From Larix sibirica (taxonomy: Eukaryota; Streptophyta; Pinopsida; Pinales; Pinaceae): DNA of 21,800 nucleotides. Below, piece by piece: positions 1 through 9,803 of the stretch. Numbering within the stretch: position 1 is the first letter of the stretch; each line of letters starts with the position of its first letter. The translations under genes and the position numbers were made by a program. Under the pieces are notes generated by a model. The model was given only the letters and a program-made list of their open reading frames with translations, made no database searches and was not told the DNA's origin. The stretch is from positions 58,484 to 80,283 of the forward strand of contig NWUY0300010123.1 in NCBI GenBank assembly GCA_004151065.3, in the 5' to 3' direction.

Positions 1-220
1 TTATTTCTCTCCAATTCCGTTATATTGAGTATTATATGGAATTAAATTAACACAATGAACTAAGTTTTAAGATCTGTTGTGATGAATTTGATCCAGTGGA
101 ATATCCATGGCAGTTTACATATCACCTAAGGACCTGTAGACTATCTTGACTCTACTAGTTCTAGAAATAAATTTTAAAAGAACGTTCTCAATTTATAGTC
201 TTCCAAAAATATTCCAAGTT

Positions 221-532
221 TCAAAACCCATTTGGCATATCAGTGCTACTATACAACATAGTGCCATTATCAAATTCTTCTAAGATAAAAATATTGTTGT
301 CCAAAGCCAATATTGCTTTCGATTGTTCATCAACTTCTATGTTATGTTCCCTATATAGGTGTTGAAAGTCAATTTCATGGTATTGTGTCTTCGGCCCTTT
401 CAACACCCTCACCAAGTAGAATAGGGAGTTGTTGATTATTTGCACTAAATCCTTCATCCAATTTATGATTAAAAGATAATTTCCTTTCACCTGCAAAGAG
501 TTGACTTGTTTAGATATAGTGAACTTCAACAA
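221..532 (-). pseudogene. LINE RNase H-like domain remnant
   Basis: The - strand frame of 103 residues carries QVKGNYLLIINWMKDLVQI near the start and FQHLYREHNIEVDEQSKAIL in the second half. This matches the C-terminal half of the RNase H domain of plant LINEs, where a 'V.GDS.L.I.W' strand and a 'H..RE.N..AD..SK' motif with an active-site Asp are typical. The first acidic strand of RNase H is not visible. The frame ends shortly after EEFDNGT, as expected for the end of ORF2. It is downstream of the zf-RVT block in the same orientation. I call it a relic because the preceding blocks are in other frames. Confidence 0.68.
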
Positions 533-784
533 ATAGAAAAGTGAGTTAAACTCACCCTAGTTGTTGGTTCCTCGTCCATTATTTTCTTTGAAGTGAAATA
601 CATGGAAATCCAAAAGATATAGAGTGAAACCCAAAACAACCACAACATCCCAATCTCGACAAGCCGCATCAAAATATGCCCATGAACTTGCTTTGTCAAG
701 ACAAACCATTTTTTGGGCCCAATAAGTTTTTGGGATATCTTCCAAAAAAAAATGTTGCATTAGAGAACTAATTTGGGAGGTAGT

Positions 785-1140
785 CTAAAAGGTTGGACAG
801 TTTTTGTTTTCAAAGGTTATACAGTTCCTGGCAATCCATATTCCCCATAACACTAAAAGGGGGAGATCTCTCCACCTCTTTAGACTTTTAGTCAAATACC
901 ACTTATGTACGTTGAGTTCAAGTGTAGTACCCAGCCATAAAGATTGTTGCCCTACCAACTTTTCCATCTCTAACCAAACCTGATCCGAATAGGGGAATTG
1001 AACAAACAAATGATCGTTTCTTTCCTCAAAATATCTACACAATAGGTAGATTCCCGAACCTTCCCTCCCTCTTTTCACCAATTGATTCCAGGTGATGATT
1101 TTTCTACAAAGAGCTGGTCACATCAAGAGATTGATTTTGG
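785..1140 (-). pseudogene. LINE reverse-transcriptase zinc-binding domain (zf-RVT), broken
   Basis: The - strand frame contains LVKRGREGSGIYLLCR, then EERNDHLFVQFPYSDQVW, the recognisable plant zf-RVT pattern (a CxxC pair, then HLFxxCxxSxxxW). Two expected zinc ligands are changed: the first Cys of the pair is Tyr and the Cys before PYS is Phe, so zinc binding is probably lost. A later stretch with WGIWIARNCITFENK matches the end of such domains, where the protein leads into RNase H. Upstream, at about 1140-1230, DGDEKWWWKRP is readable in the same element with a stop in between. The function in a live element would be in ORF2 of the retrotransposon. Confidence 0.75.
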
Positions 1141-1237
1141 TGAGGGATATTTTCATTCACGGTCTTTTCCACCACCATTTTTCGTCCCCATCTACCACAT
1201 TAAAGACTGTTGTCAAGGATTTCAATACCATTTACAG

Positions 1238-1853
1238 TGTTTATGCATAATGATTATAATAGTTAGATATAACCGAATTTAACAATGGCAAAAAACACAG
1301 TTGAACACAATACACAAAAAATTATCCTAGAAAACCCTTTACAAGGAAAAACAAGCAAACAAGTGAGATTTATCACTCATCTATTACTAACACTCTTAAC
1401 TAGTGTTTACTACGGCTATTTACTAGATCACAATAGCATGAATTCAATACACTCTTACTTCTTCACTCATTCCAATACACTTAACCTTTTACGTTACATC
1501 ATATTTATAGATGCAAAACTATAATTCATAATAGCTGAATTAGTTACAACTAACTACTTCATTAATGGTGTCCATAACTTCCTAACAAATTTTAGTTATT
1601 CTGTTATAGTCATCTTGACTCATTCAACCACTAGTCGAGCTTCTCGTCATCCAAGTGTTCATTGAATTCCTTCTCGCTTTATGCCGGTGCACCTCCCGTC
1701 AAGCAGTCGTGGTCATCAAGTATTCAACTATTCTAGTCGTCCAATCGACCAAACTACCACCGTCTGTAGACTTTGATTCCAATCGACTTGTAAACTAGTC
1801 AACTATCGACTTTGGCCTTCAATTTACTTGCAAATAATATAACATACCCAACA
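1238..1853 (-). repeat. Copia LTR (3' LTR of a - strand element)
   Basis: The right edge is well supported: the + strand ends in ACCCAACA at 1853, and TTCTCCCACTT (1854-1864) follows directly. On the - strand this reads as a purine-rich tract AAGTGGGAGAA followed by TGTTGGGT, the standard copia junction. The left edge is placed at TG in TGTTTATGC (1238), giving TGTT...AACA ends and a 616-bp LTR; this edge is an estimate. Inside, at about 1330-1355, is the motif GAAAACCC...AAGGAAAAACAAGCAAAC, also found in the two other LTRs of the window. Spurious short frames cross it. Confidence 0.66.
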
Positions 1854-1864
1854 TTCTCCCACTT
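1854..1864 (-). other. Copia polypurine tract
   Basis: On the - strand this is AAGTGGGAGAA, directly before the LTR start TGTTGGGT. In copia elements this tract primes plus-strand DNA synthesis. It fixes the orientation of the element as - strand, with its body to the right. Confidence 0.72.
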
Positions 1865-1899
1865 GTTGTTTTCTTTGCATACACAAGAAATTTCAAAAC

Positions 1900-2690
1900 T
1901 TCAATTCACTTAACCAAGGATGACAAGCCCATTGATTTCCTACACCAATTAAACTTCTTGATGCTCACAAACTTGGTTAGTGACTCTACAGTATTCTTCA
2001 ATGTGTCTACCTTTTCCAACAACACTTTTTGGTTCTCCACCATTCTCTCACAAAATGATACTGTACATCAATATGCTTTGTCTTTGAGTGGTATGTTGGG
2101 TTCTTTTCCAATAATATTTCACTTTGAGTATCACAATTCAACCTAATAGCTTGTTGTTTAAACCCAACCTATTAACACAATATTTGCAACCAGATTGTCT
2201 CTTTGCTTGCATGAGTAGTTTCCATGTATTCGACCTCAATAGTTGATGGTAATACAACAAATTACCACCTACTCATCCAACTGAAAACCCTACTAAATAA
2301 TTTGAAAACATATCCATTGGTTGACCTTCTACGATCAAGATATTGAACCCAGTCGGAGGTGACAAAACCATGTACACTTATTTTTTATTAGTTTCAAGTT
2401 TTCCTTGGTATCAGATTGCATAATCCGTTGTGCCATGCAAATACCTGAATACTCTTTTAAAAACGGTCCAATTATCTTTCTTATACATCGAGTGCTCAAT
2501 ACTCCCACTGCATGGGAAATATCAGGTCGAGTATAGACCATCGGATACATAAGATGGCCTACAACACTACCTTAAGGCACATGTGCCATGTACTCTATCG
2601 CTTCCTGTGTCTTAAAGCACTCTTGTCAGGTATTTTATATGTTTCAATAACAAACCTTAGTCATCTTGTTATCAAACCAAGACTCATAAG
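1900..2690 (-). pseudogene. Copia pol 3' end: reverse transcriptase end and RNase H, broken
   Basis: At about 2640-2480 the - strand reads AIEYMAHVP, a stop, GSVVGHLMYPMVYTRPDISH and then AVGVLS. This is the well-known copia segment 'P..SAVGSLMYAMVCTRPDI.HAVGV.SRY' that joins the reverse transcriptase to RNase H. Near 2010-1900 the frame reads KVDTLKNTVESLTKFVSIKKF then WCRKSMGL, the usual last residues of copia pol ('D.LTK.L...KF..C...MG'). In between, the RNase H domain is mostly unreadable because of frameshifts. The polypurine tract follows as expected. Integrase and the RT core were not found to the right, so the element is cut at about 2700. Confidence 0.75.
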
Positions 2691-2699
2691 CTAATGAGT

Positions 2700-4680
2700 T
2701 GTAAACACCATATGTGCAGACAAGCAAAGTTTATCCTATGACAACTAATGGGAATTAATGACTTATGAATTCCTGGATTCAAGAGATATTCTTATTTAAA
2801 GCTAAGAAAGAGTTATTCTACACTGGGTGCAATCTACAAGCTACTAAGTCAAACATCTATTTTAGGAAAATACTAACACTCTAGAGGAGAAAATCAAATA
2901 TTCACACAATAAAACTATCTCAGGAAATACTGTAGAAAGCTACTTGTTTTGGAAAGAATAAAGAAGACTAAAGAGATGTATACAAGAAAACTATTTTAAT
3001 TTTAAAGAATAAAGAAGACTGTAGATATTAAGTTAAGAAGCTCTATTTTTATCACATTGATCTACCTAAGAATGAACTATACAAATGTTATTGCAAAACT
3101 AAGTACAAAAAGCAATACTAAAATCTAGAAACGGATACCAAAACACAGGATACGTACTAGAATGGAAATTGTGATTACCCAATCTATCATGTTAAAAATT
3201 AAATATAAATCTTTGTAATGATCCAATGGAGAAGATATAACATGTAAATTCAAATCCTACCTACACTAAACCTGAGAGCAGAGTGATTAAAACATAGTGC
3301 AGAAAATGAATTAACTGATCTAAAGATGAACTAAACTAATGTTGTGTGCAAAGATGAGTATTGAAATACAAGCACATATACAAATGCAAAAAATGAGTAA
3401 TGAAAATGGAATTGTGATTATTGTAACATGGCAAATGTGAAATTTGGACATGAGGGTGCTAATACAAAGACTGATTTCAGAGACTAATTTAAACGTTATG
3501 TTACTATTGACCTAAACGTGCATATTCTTCCATAAAATTCAATATCTGGAAACACTATGTTCAAGGAGACTGTCACTTTGATCAGATTTTAAGTTAGGAA
3601 CTCAATCATCGTACATAAAACTTTAATGTGTGAAAGGAATATAGTTTGATGCTAATTGCAGTAAAGTAATAGTTATGCTTTCTGTTATAGATCAATGAGT
3701 GCAGGTGTGAGAAACAAAGTATTCATAATATTTATTTGACACAAATTCCAGACCTAATTCTAATCATGTTCCAATAAGTGTTGTGCAGTAACAAATATTC
3801 TAATATGATATGCAAAGATTGTATACAAAATCTTTGTAATATCCTATTAAAATTTAGATGTCCTAAATGGACAACTGTAAATGCCAGATGGAGTGTAAAA
3901 ATAACATATATGTTTACAAACAATGTATCCAATTTACAAGTTAAACTAAGAAGTGCCTCTTACCTATGAAAATCACCAAAAGAGCCTAACAAATCCTATG
4001 ATGCAATAGATCACAACTCACATAGACACTCGTTAAGATTTACTCTGTAAAATCAATACTAATACCTATAATGATTTAAACCAAGCAAAATCATAACTAA
4101 TATGGCATAGGATCTACAGACTAAACAGAATCAAATTACTCTTCCAAACTGCCAACTGAACTATGATAGGACTTGTTTTTCATATTTATCTATAAATTAG
4201 AAATGAATATGAAATACTTGGAATGCAAACAAGAATGAGTAATAAGTCAAAATCATAACAATGATCTAAAGATACGGAAGAAATATAAGAAGCTATTGTG
4301 CCAACCTGTACAGGTAATTGCAAGCATGGACTAACATAAACGAGTAAACAATGCAAGTGTACAGTGTAGGAATTAAGATGCATAAAATTGCATTCATACA
4401 TTGAACAACGATAAAAACACAACTATGTAACAAACATATAACTAAGTACAACGCATAGAAGCAACACACCCCTTTGAAGGTCTTTTATACTTCGAGGAGT
4501 TCAAAGACTTCTCATTGCTTAATTCAGGAATTATATCTTTCTATAAGGAATCCTTTAAGCTATAACAACAATTTTTCATTTCCAGTTTATATGTGATTTT
4601 CAGGCCTATTTGTTACACTTTCGATAACTGTTTTTTATATGGCATAGATTGAGTATGTATTTTGACTTGGTTCAGTACAT
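2700..4680. other. AT-rich stretch with no recognised gene
   Basis: Nearly 2 kb of low-GC sequence. Only short overlapping frames occur on both strands (for example 3732-3969 and 4186-4422), with no familiar motif, no domain-like conservation and no convincing splice pattern. I see no LTR ends or terminal repeats. It may be old intergenic DNA or a retroelement decayed past recognition. Confidence 0.5.
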
Positions 4681-4691
4681 AAGGTAATGAT
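4681..4691 (+). repeat. Target-site duplication, left copy
   Basis: AAGGTAATGAT, identical to 5891-5901. The two copies flank a 1.2 kb insertion that ends in a short A run, the signature of LINE-type target-primed insertion. Confidence 0.82.
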
Positions 4692-5890
4692 ATTCCCCCC
4701 CCCCCGCGGGTGCTGAACGTGGGCCATCCCACGGAGATCATAGCCAACCCGGAGTCGGGACAGGCGCCCGCCACAGCCAGCCACGAGGCCAGGAACGTGC
4801 TTGCACAAGCCTCCCACACATCTGAGTCACAACGTTAAGGCATTCAGGCGGAGTAACCGCCTCACAGACTCGCATCATTTACCAGTCATGGCACTAGGTG
4901 GTTTGAGGGCTCTTGCGTGCGTTCAATCTTGTCTCTGTACTCCTGCTCGAGCCCGAGTTAATGCCATCATTTCAATGTAACCCTACTAGAGGATTAATGC
5001 GAGCATCAATAGGAATTGGGTGCAGGGTTTACATGGTAGCAAAAATAACAGCAAAAGCTTGGACGTCGCTTGGGGACTCACTCTCTACAACACTTGGGGA
5101 AGCCCATTCTTCAGTTTGAGCACTGCAATCGCCAAGATGTTGCCCGAGAAAAGATCTTGCATTCATCGCAAAACAAAGCCGATTGGCCCCTCGCCTGGGA
5201 TGCCGGTTAGATTCATGAGGGGGGTTGTCGAAAAATCCCGCTGGTTCAAAAATGAAATTCCGTAGAAGGCTCAAGCAGAAATTCATGACACAAAGGAAGA
5301 TGCTCAGGTGACTAGAGGGTGTCTATCAGACTCTGAAATCAAAAACGAATTTGAAGCTTTAGTCCCGGACCCCGGGACTACCATAGGCCAAACCACTTTG
5401 TATCAGAAGACCTTGAACTACCACTGGCAGCAGAAGGCAGTTCTCGGAAAGGATTTGGCAGAGAGAGGGGAAGCACACGCATAAATTCTCCTTCAACAAG
5501 ATGAAATGGTCCTCCTCCTCTAGCAGATCATCCAAAATCAGAAGCAGATAGCACAACGCCTTGGCATTGAGCTTGCCGATTCCCATGCTGGCATGACTGG
5601 TTTGAACACATAGTCCGGTTTTTAGACTCCGTTTTTTTCTAAGCTCGTAGTTAGCATTACAGACTCTGTTGTTGTTAGTGTTAGTTTCTGGTTAAACTGA
5701 TAGTATTTCTCTCAACTCGTAGTTGCAGTCTTACTTATGGATTTGGGTATGTTTTCTCTGTTAAGGGAGGGCCCCGTAAACTTCTAAATTTTGGTCTTGG
5801 GTCTGTTTTCTCAGTCATGAGAAGGCCCTGTAAACTTCTGTTTATTTTGATGAAAGCAATATAAGGATATATACTTACTTACAAAAAAAG
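4692..5890 (+). mobile_element. Retro-inserted element or processed pseudogene with A tail and 11-bp TSD
   Basis: The insertion is flanked by identical 11-base copies of AAGGTAATGAT. It starts just before an 11-base C run followed by GC-rich DNA, and ends in ACAAAAAAAG. Base composition differs sharply from both AT-rich flanks. The last 250 bases (5640-5880) look like a 3' untranslated tail, with two related segments around GGGCCCCGTAAACTTCT and GGCCCTGTAAACTTCT and a final GATGAAAGCAATATAAGG before the A run. I infer LINE-machinery insertion of a transcript. It could be a non-autonomous or internally deleted LINE, or a processed copy of a host gene. No reverse transcriptase is encoded. Confidence 0.72.
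4888..5610 (+). pseudogene. Unrecognised broken reading frame inside the retro-insertion
   Basis: A + strand frame opens with MALGGLRALACVQSCLCTPA at 4888, an Arg/Ala/Cys-rich start that would suit an organelle-targeting peptide, and stops at about 4980. Shifted frames continue: LDVAWGLTLYNTWGSPFFSL, then MLPEKRSCIHRKTKPIGPSP and VEKSRWFKNEIP up to a stop near 5264. Beyond it the same frame reads on coherently through further stops with FEALVPDPGTTIGQTTLYQ, LAERGEAHA, and QDEMVLLL, QIIQNQKQIAQRLGIELADS before a final stop. The last part looks helical and possibly coiled-coil. I do not recognise the family. The frames look like one protein of 200 or more residues broken by stops and frameshifts. 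Confidence 0.5.
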
Positions 5891-5901
5891 AAGGTAATGA
5901 T
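5891..5901 (+). repeat. Target-site duplication, right copy
   Basis: AAGGTAATGAT directly after the A tail ACAAAAAAAG, matching 4681-4691 without mismatch. Confidence 0.82.
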
Positions 5902-6091
5902 CTTTTTTAATATTTAAGGATCTATTTATGATCTTGATGTAAAGACAATTATAACTTTGATTCCATCTTGAATATCAAGTTATGGGTGTTTTTTTTTCGT
6001 TTTAAAAAAATATTAGTTGATTGGTTGAAATATAATAATAAACAATTGAATAGTATTGTTTGATTTTTTCCAATATATTTTATCCTTTCAT

Positions 6092-6305
6092 ACTCAAACC
6101 TTTGACTTCCCAAAAATACTTATTCTTAAATTTTCATTTTTCGTTATACACTTGTCAAATCCACCCTTTGGATAAAACTACTAATGTTAATAAATTATGA
6201 AGTCTTATGGTTGGTTTGGTATCGAGTAATGTATGATAACACAGAATAATTATTTGTCCAAAATGTGATTGGTGGTAATATAATATTCTTAATCCAAAAT
6301 GCGAA
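6092..6305 (+). repeat. Direct repeat, left copy (partner at 9804-10015)
   Basis: This stretch shares long collinear blocks with 9804-10015, such as CTCAAACCTTTGACTTCC, GAAGTCTTA.TGTTGGTTTGG-like text, TCCAAAATGTGATT and CCAAAATGCGAA. Weaker similarity extends further left to about 6020. No TG...CA ends or coding are seen. It may be an LTR, a non-autonomous element present twice, or part of a local duplication. Confidence 0.65.
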
Positions 6306-6470
6306 TTGGAACCATAAATAGGAATTGGAACTATACAAGGTTAATGGATTAGGAATATGTCATAAAATCTTGGTTCAAAAACAATAATTGGAGATATAAA
6401 CAAGATTGTATGCTCTACCACTTGTTGAGATAGATATAGTGTTAAGTGTTGAACAATTGATGCATTTGGG

Positions 6471-6729
6471 CACTTATACCTTCAACTTTGAAGAATAGTT
6501 CATGGAATTTGATTATCAATGACAACATTATAAATTATACATGGTTTATAGCTTCTATCACAGGAAAAGTGATTTTCAACTAATGAAAAAAATACAAGGC
6601 ACTTATACCTTCAACTTTGAAGAATAGTTCATGGAATTTGATTAGCAATGACAACATTATAAAAAATTACACATGTTTTAAAGCTTCTATCATGAGAAAA
6701 GTGATTATCAACTATTGAAAAAAATAGAA
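6471..6729 (+). repeat. Tandem duplication, period about 129 bp
   Basis: CACTTATACCTTCAACTTTG starts at 6471 and again at 6600. Both copies continue through GAAGAATAGTTCATGGAATT, then GACAACATTATAAA and GCTTCTATCA, with a few substitutions and small indels. There is no coding trace. It lies between the left 6092 repeat and the gypsy-like tandem pair. Confidence 0.8.
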
Positions 6730-6770
6730 GAAACATAGACGAACGTGTAAGAGTGAAAGCAATGAAAGTA

Positions 6771-7250
6771 TATTAACAAGAAGCAACAAGGTTTCACATT
6801 AAACAACCAAGTCATAAGACTTTAGACGATGATGCACACACTGAAAAGGAGCTTAGCATTCAAATCGAGAACCAAGTCAAACCCTTACAACCAAATAAAG
6901 ATGATGCCACCAATAAAACATGCTCAACTATGCATTGAGGACAAAACATTATTTAAGGGAGTGTCAATGTAATAATAATAATAATTAGTTTAATTAACTA
7001 ATTATATATATTAACAAGAAGAAACAAGGTTTCACATTAAACAACCAAGTCAAAAGACATAAGAAGATGATGCACACATTAAAAATGAACTTTGTTAGCA
7101 CTCGAATCAAGAACGAAGTCAAACCCCTACAACCAAATAAAGATGATGCCACCAATAAAACATGGTCAACTATACTTTGCGGACAAATCATTCTTTAAGG
7201 GGGTTTCAATATTATTGAAATAATAATAATGATGATGATGATGATGATGA
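6771..7250 (+). repeat. Tandem pair (238 bp) of a gypsy-like 3' end, + strand
   Basis: Two direct copies start with TATTAACAAGAAG at 6771 and 7009. Each carries GGTTTCACATTAAACAACCA, then CTACAACCAAATAAAGATGA-like text, and ends with GGACAAA.CATT.TTTAAGGG(A/G)G followed by TGTCAATGTAAT (copy 1) or TTTCAATATTAT (copy 2). GAGGACAAAACATTATTTAA followed by GGGAG resembles the last codons and purine tract before the 3' LTR of plant Ty3/gypsy elements. The second copy runs into (TAA)n(TGA)n at 7221-7250. Frames are short and no domain is intact. Confidence 0.6.
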
Positions 7251-7400
7251 ATCATCAAGGATGACACGGCCCTTCACCTCATGACCAATGTATATATTTT
7301 TATATACTATAATGAGGTTCATTATAATCCTCAATTCATGCCAATCAACAATTATTCCATATTCTAATATATAATTACAGAAATATTATGTCAATCTTGT
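7206..7400 (+). repeat. Possible gypsy LTR fragment
   Basis: It follows the second purine-rich TTAAGGGGG. The stretch holds GATGACACGGCCCTTCACCT and a TATA-like run TATATATTTTTATATA at 7289-7304, which would suit an LTR promoter. The right boundary is not defined. This is a weak call from position and composition only. Confidence 0.3.
7221..7250 (+). repeat. Compound trinucleotide microsatellite (TAA)n(TGA)n
   Basis: TAATAATAAT passes directly into about six TGA units. A related (AAT)n run occurs at the matching place of the first tandem copy, near 6970-6983. Confidence 0.85.
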
Positions 7401-7599
7401 AACAAAGATGGAATGTTTATTCCACCTTATATTAATAATAAAAATATCCACAACAACAAATACAATAAGAGCAAAATGAAAAGGATACAATTAGAAAATG
7501 AAGTTACGAGACCCAGGTACTTAATTGAAATCCAAGTCACTTCGAGAGGGAAGCCTCTATTTACAACTATCCAAGAGACAAATTCCATAGTTGATGGTT

Positions 7600-7622
7600 A
7601 CCCTCTCCCCCCCTTCAAAAAA
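7600..7622 (-). other. Gypsy polypurine tract
   Basis: On the - strand this reads TTTTTGAAGGGGGGGAGAGG, following the remains of the gypsy pol C-terminus. Purine tracts of this form, after a 'FFEGG' reading, precede the 3' LTR of chromovirus-type gypsy elements. It indicates that the 3' LTR should start just left of 7600. Confidence 0.6.
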
Positions 7623-8335
7623 GTGTTGCCATCAACACTTAATAATTAATTGCAAATGGATCTATAAGAACTGCTCATCTTCCCAAGGCGTAACATAATG
7701 AGTTGGTAGATTCTTCCAATTTATTAGAAACTTTGTGATTGTCCTATTTCACAACTACCTTACTCATTAATCAATCATTACTTCAGGTTCTAATATAATT
7801 TTGTCCTTCCTTGTCCAGTATTGGAAAATATACCTATATTGGACAACATTCACCAATAAGCTTCTTTGAGCATGATACATGGAAAATTGGAAGACTAGGT
7901 GGACCCTTGAGGAGGGTGACAATTCCAACTTGTAAGCCACATTGACAATCTTGTGAAGTGCATTGAATGGCTCATAGAACTTAGGTGTAAGCTTATTGTA
8001 CTTATGTTATTTAAAAATGATCTATCTATATGCTTGAAGCCTCAGGAAAACCAAATCTCTAATCTCGATTGCCTCTAATAGTTGTGTTCATTAGATACTT
8101 ATCGTGTCATCTAGTTTTGGGTCATATCCAAATTGTCCTTAAGGATTCTAAAGATGCTTTGCTCATGTTGAACATGATCTTCTACTACTTGTCCCTTGGA
8201 ATTACCCTACATGTATGAAGTGATAAAGCGAGGCGGGTACTTATAGAGTTCCTAGTATGATGTCATACAAGTGGATGTATGGAATTGAGAATGGAGGTTT
8301 TCACAATGGATAATCATTGTGTCCGAGTTTCTAGA

Positions 8336-8447
8336 TTTACATTGTGTTAGGAATTTAACCTTATCTTTATGTAATCCCTTGATGATGGGTGGAGAGTCCA
8401 CTCGAAACATTGGGATAAGGTTAAACTCCTAACATAGTGTAAAATGT
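8336..8447. repeat. Foldback hairpin (arms about 30 bp, loop about 48 bp)
   Basis: TACATTGTGTTAGGAATTTA then ACCTTATC (left arm, ending at 8365) is mirrored by GATAAGGTTAAACTCCTAAC then ATAGTGTAAAATGTA (from 8414) with a few mismatches. The structure interrupts the reading of the gypsy integrase, between its core and C-terminal remnants. It may be a small inserted foldback element or a local inversion duplication. Confidence 0.65.
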
Positions 8448-8800
8448 AGATACTTAAACTCAAGGATCTATGGAATGTCATGTTATATTACCATTCTACT
8501 AAGGGAAGCCATTTGATCCATTGGGATTTTTAATTAGAAGCAAAGCAATGAATATACCCTTCAATACATTTGCTTATGATCTCAAATTGACCCTTTGATT
8601 GATGATGATATGAATAGTTGTGAGCTATTTTGTTGTCAAGAGTAGCGTCCAATATTTGGGAGTGGTCTTACCAAATTTTTTGATGTGTTGTCAAAAGAAC
8701 ACTGTAAAGCACTTATTTGGTTCTTTGATTTTGCCAATTTAACCTCATAATGGTGTTTTAAGTTTTACATCCAACTTCTTCCTTCCCCCAAACTCAACTT

Positions 8801-9730
8801 CCTTGGGTTGTCTACTTCAATGTAATGTGACCAACTATTTGAATATAAATCTCGTCTTCATTTGGAAAAAGAATGAATGAATCATTGTTTGAAAATTTTC
8901 AACATAAGAAATGCTTTACTTTGTATGATGGCTTCTTGATATGTGTAAATCTCGATTCGCATGTCACAATGCAAGTTTGGAAGGTGGAGATGGGGATGAC
9001 ACATTTGCATTAATTGGGCAAATTTGTGGTGGTGCACTTTAAACCATGCGTATAAAGCTCTCTCAAAATTCTTACCTTCGCTCAACTCTATTTTATATAT
9101 GGCATTAACACTATGTTCACTATCTTACACCCCACAACGACAAATTTTCACAATTTGCATATACCATTTTTGACATTGAAAAGCCTCTTGTGCCCCAAAT
9201 AGGGAAATCATGTGTGTGGACCAACCATTTTTTTTTACCATGGGAACAACAACCTCTCATTGGTATATTCAACAGCCCGCAAGCTAAATATACCAATAAC
9301 TTGTGACTCAATAGGGCCGAGACATCCCGAAGCCCATCGGGGCGAGCCTCTATCCAAGGGGTCGCCTACCCTTCGAGCTTTGTCATTACTAATAGATAGA
9401 GGCTACCCATAAGGACAATGAACCTTTGTCGAAAATGGACATGATTCCTATTGCTACATGAAACATTAGGTTTTACAATTTATTAACATGTGGTGGTGGG
9501 TGTGCATTATCACTTTTTCATAAAAAGTTTACTTCATTTAATTTAATGATTAATAAAAAATATTTTATTAGAAAAATAATAAAAAAGAAAAGTTAGACAC
9601 AGCAACTCTAAGTTGTTTTGTTTGTTTGTTATGTTGATTAAATCATCTTATGAAGTGATGCTTCTCTTAATATAGTAGTTTTTAAAATTTATTGGAGTGA
9701 TGCTTCTCTTGATATAATAGTTATTATTAA
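8801..9730. other. Unassigned repeat-like region
   Basis: A - strand frame (9085-8882) begins MSEGKNFERALYAWFKVHHH and might be retroelement text, but I cannot match it. At 9310-9410 there is a locally GC-rich patch with a 9-bp inverted repeat, GCCTCTATC (9346-9354) and GATAGAGGC (9395-9403). At 9650-9730 GTGATGCTTCTCTT is repeated in tandem. No gene is supported. Confidence 0.4.
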
Positions 9731-9803
9731 TTGATACATGAATATAATGAAAAACAATTTTATATTATTTAGTTGATTTCTTTTTCATTTTGTTACCCTT
9801 TTA

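Larger units (their letters stand above)
1..1237 (-). mobile_element. 3' half of a decayed LINE (L1-like) retrotransposon
   Basis: Read on the - strand, the order is a reverse-transcriptase zinc-binding region (about 1237 to 785), a linker (760-557), an RNase H-like region (532-221) and probably a 3' tail running to the window edge. This is the usual C-terminal order of plant LINE ORF2. Frames change between blocks and stops interrupt them, so the copy is dead. The reverse transcriptase itself is absent. The coding trace stops close to 1237, where a copia LTR appears to begin, so the LINE was probably split by that insertion. LINE assignment is firm from domain order; the family is not identified. 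Confidence 0.72.
7600..8800 (-). mobile_element. Decayed Ty3/gypsy element: integrase and C-terminal region
   Basis: On the - strand, about 8790-8460 reads integrase-like but scrambled text (ALLLIKNPNGSNGFP, recalling 'CF.GDKPK.W..WLP'). About 8220-8060 reads GNSKGQVVEDHVQHEQSIFR. About 8060-7880 reads LVFLRLQAYR, then KLTPKFYEPFNALHKIVNVA and YKLELSPSSRVHLVFQFS. About 7850-7640 reads IILEPE then FLINWKNLPTHYVTPWEDEQ. These match the integrase C-terminal segment ('VFLRLQPYRQ...KL.PRF.GPY.....G.VAY.L.LP....H.VFH.S') and a chromodomain-like 'L..WK.LP...ATWE'. Many stops and shifts make it non-functional. Reverse transcriptase was not seen. Confidence 0.72.

Noticed and set aside
1082-1524. Two + strand frames near the left LTR
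   Set aside because: They are antisense to the LINE zinc-binding domain and within the LTR respectively.
4613-4819. Two overlapping - strand frames in the GC-rich start of the retro-insertion
   Set aside because: They cross the target-site duplication and the C run, and are opposite to the A tail that sets the element's sense strand.
9300-9420. GC-rich patch suspected to be organelle DNA or an rRNA piece
   Set aside because: No recognisable organelle gene, rRNA helix or tRNA fold could be read; only a 9-bp inverted repeat is clear.
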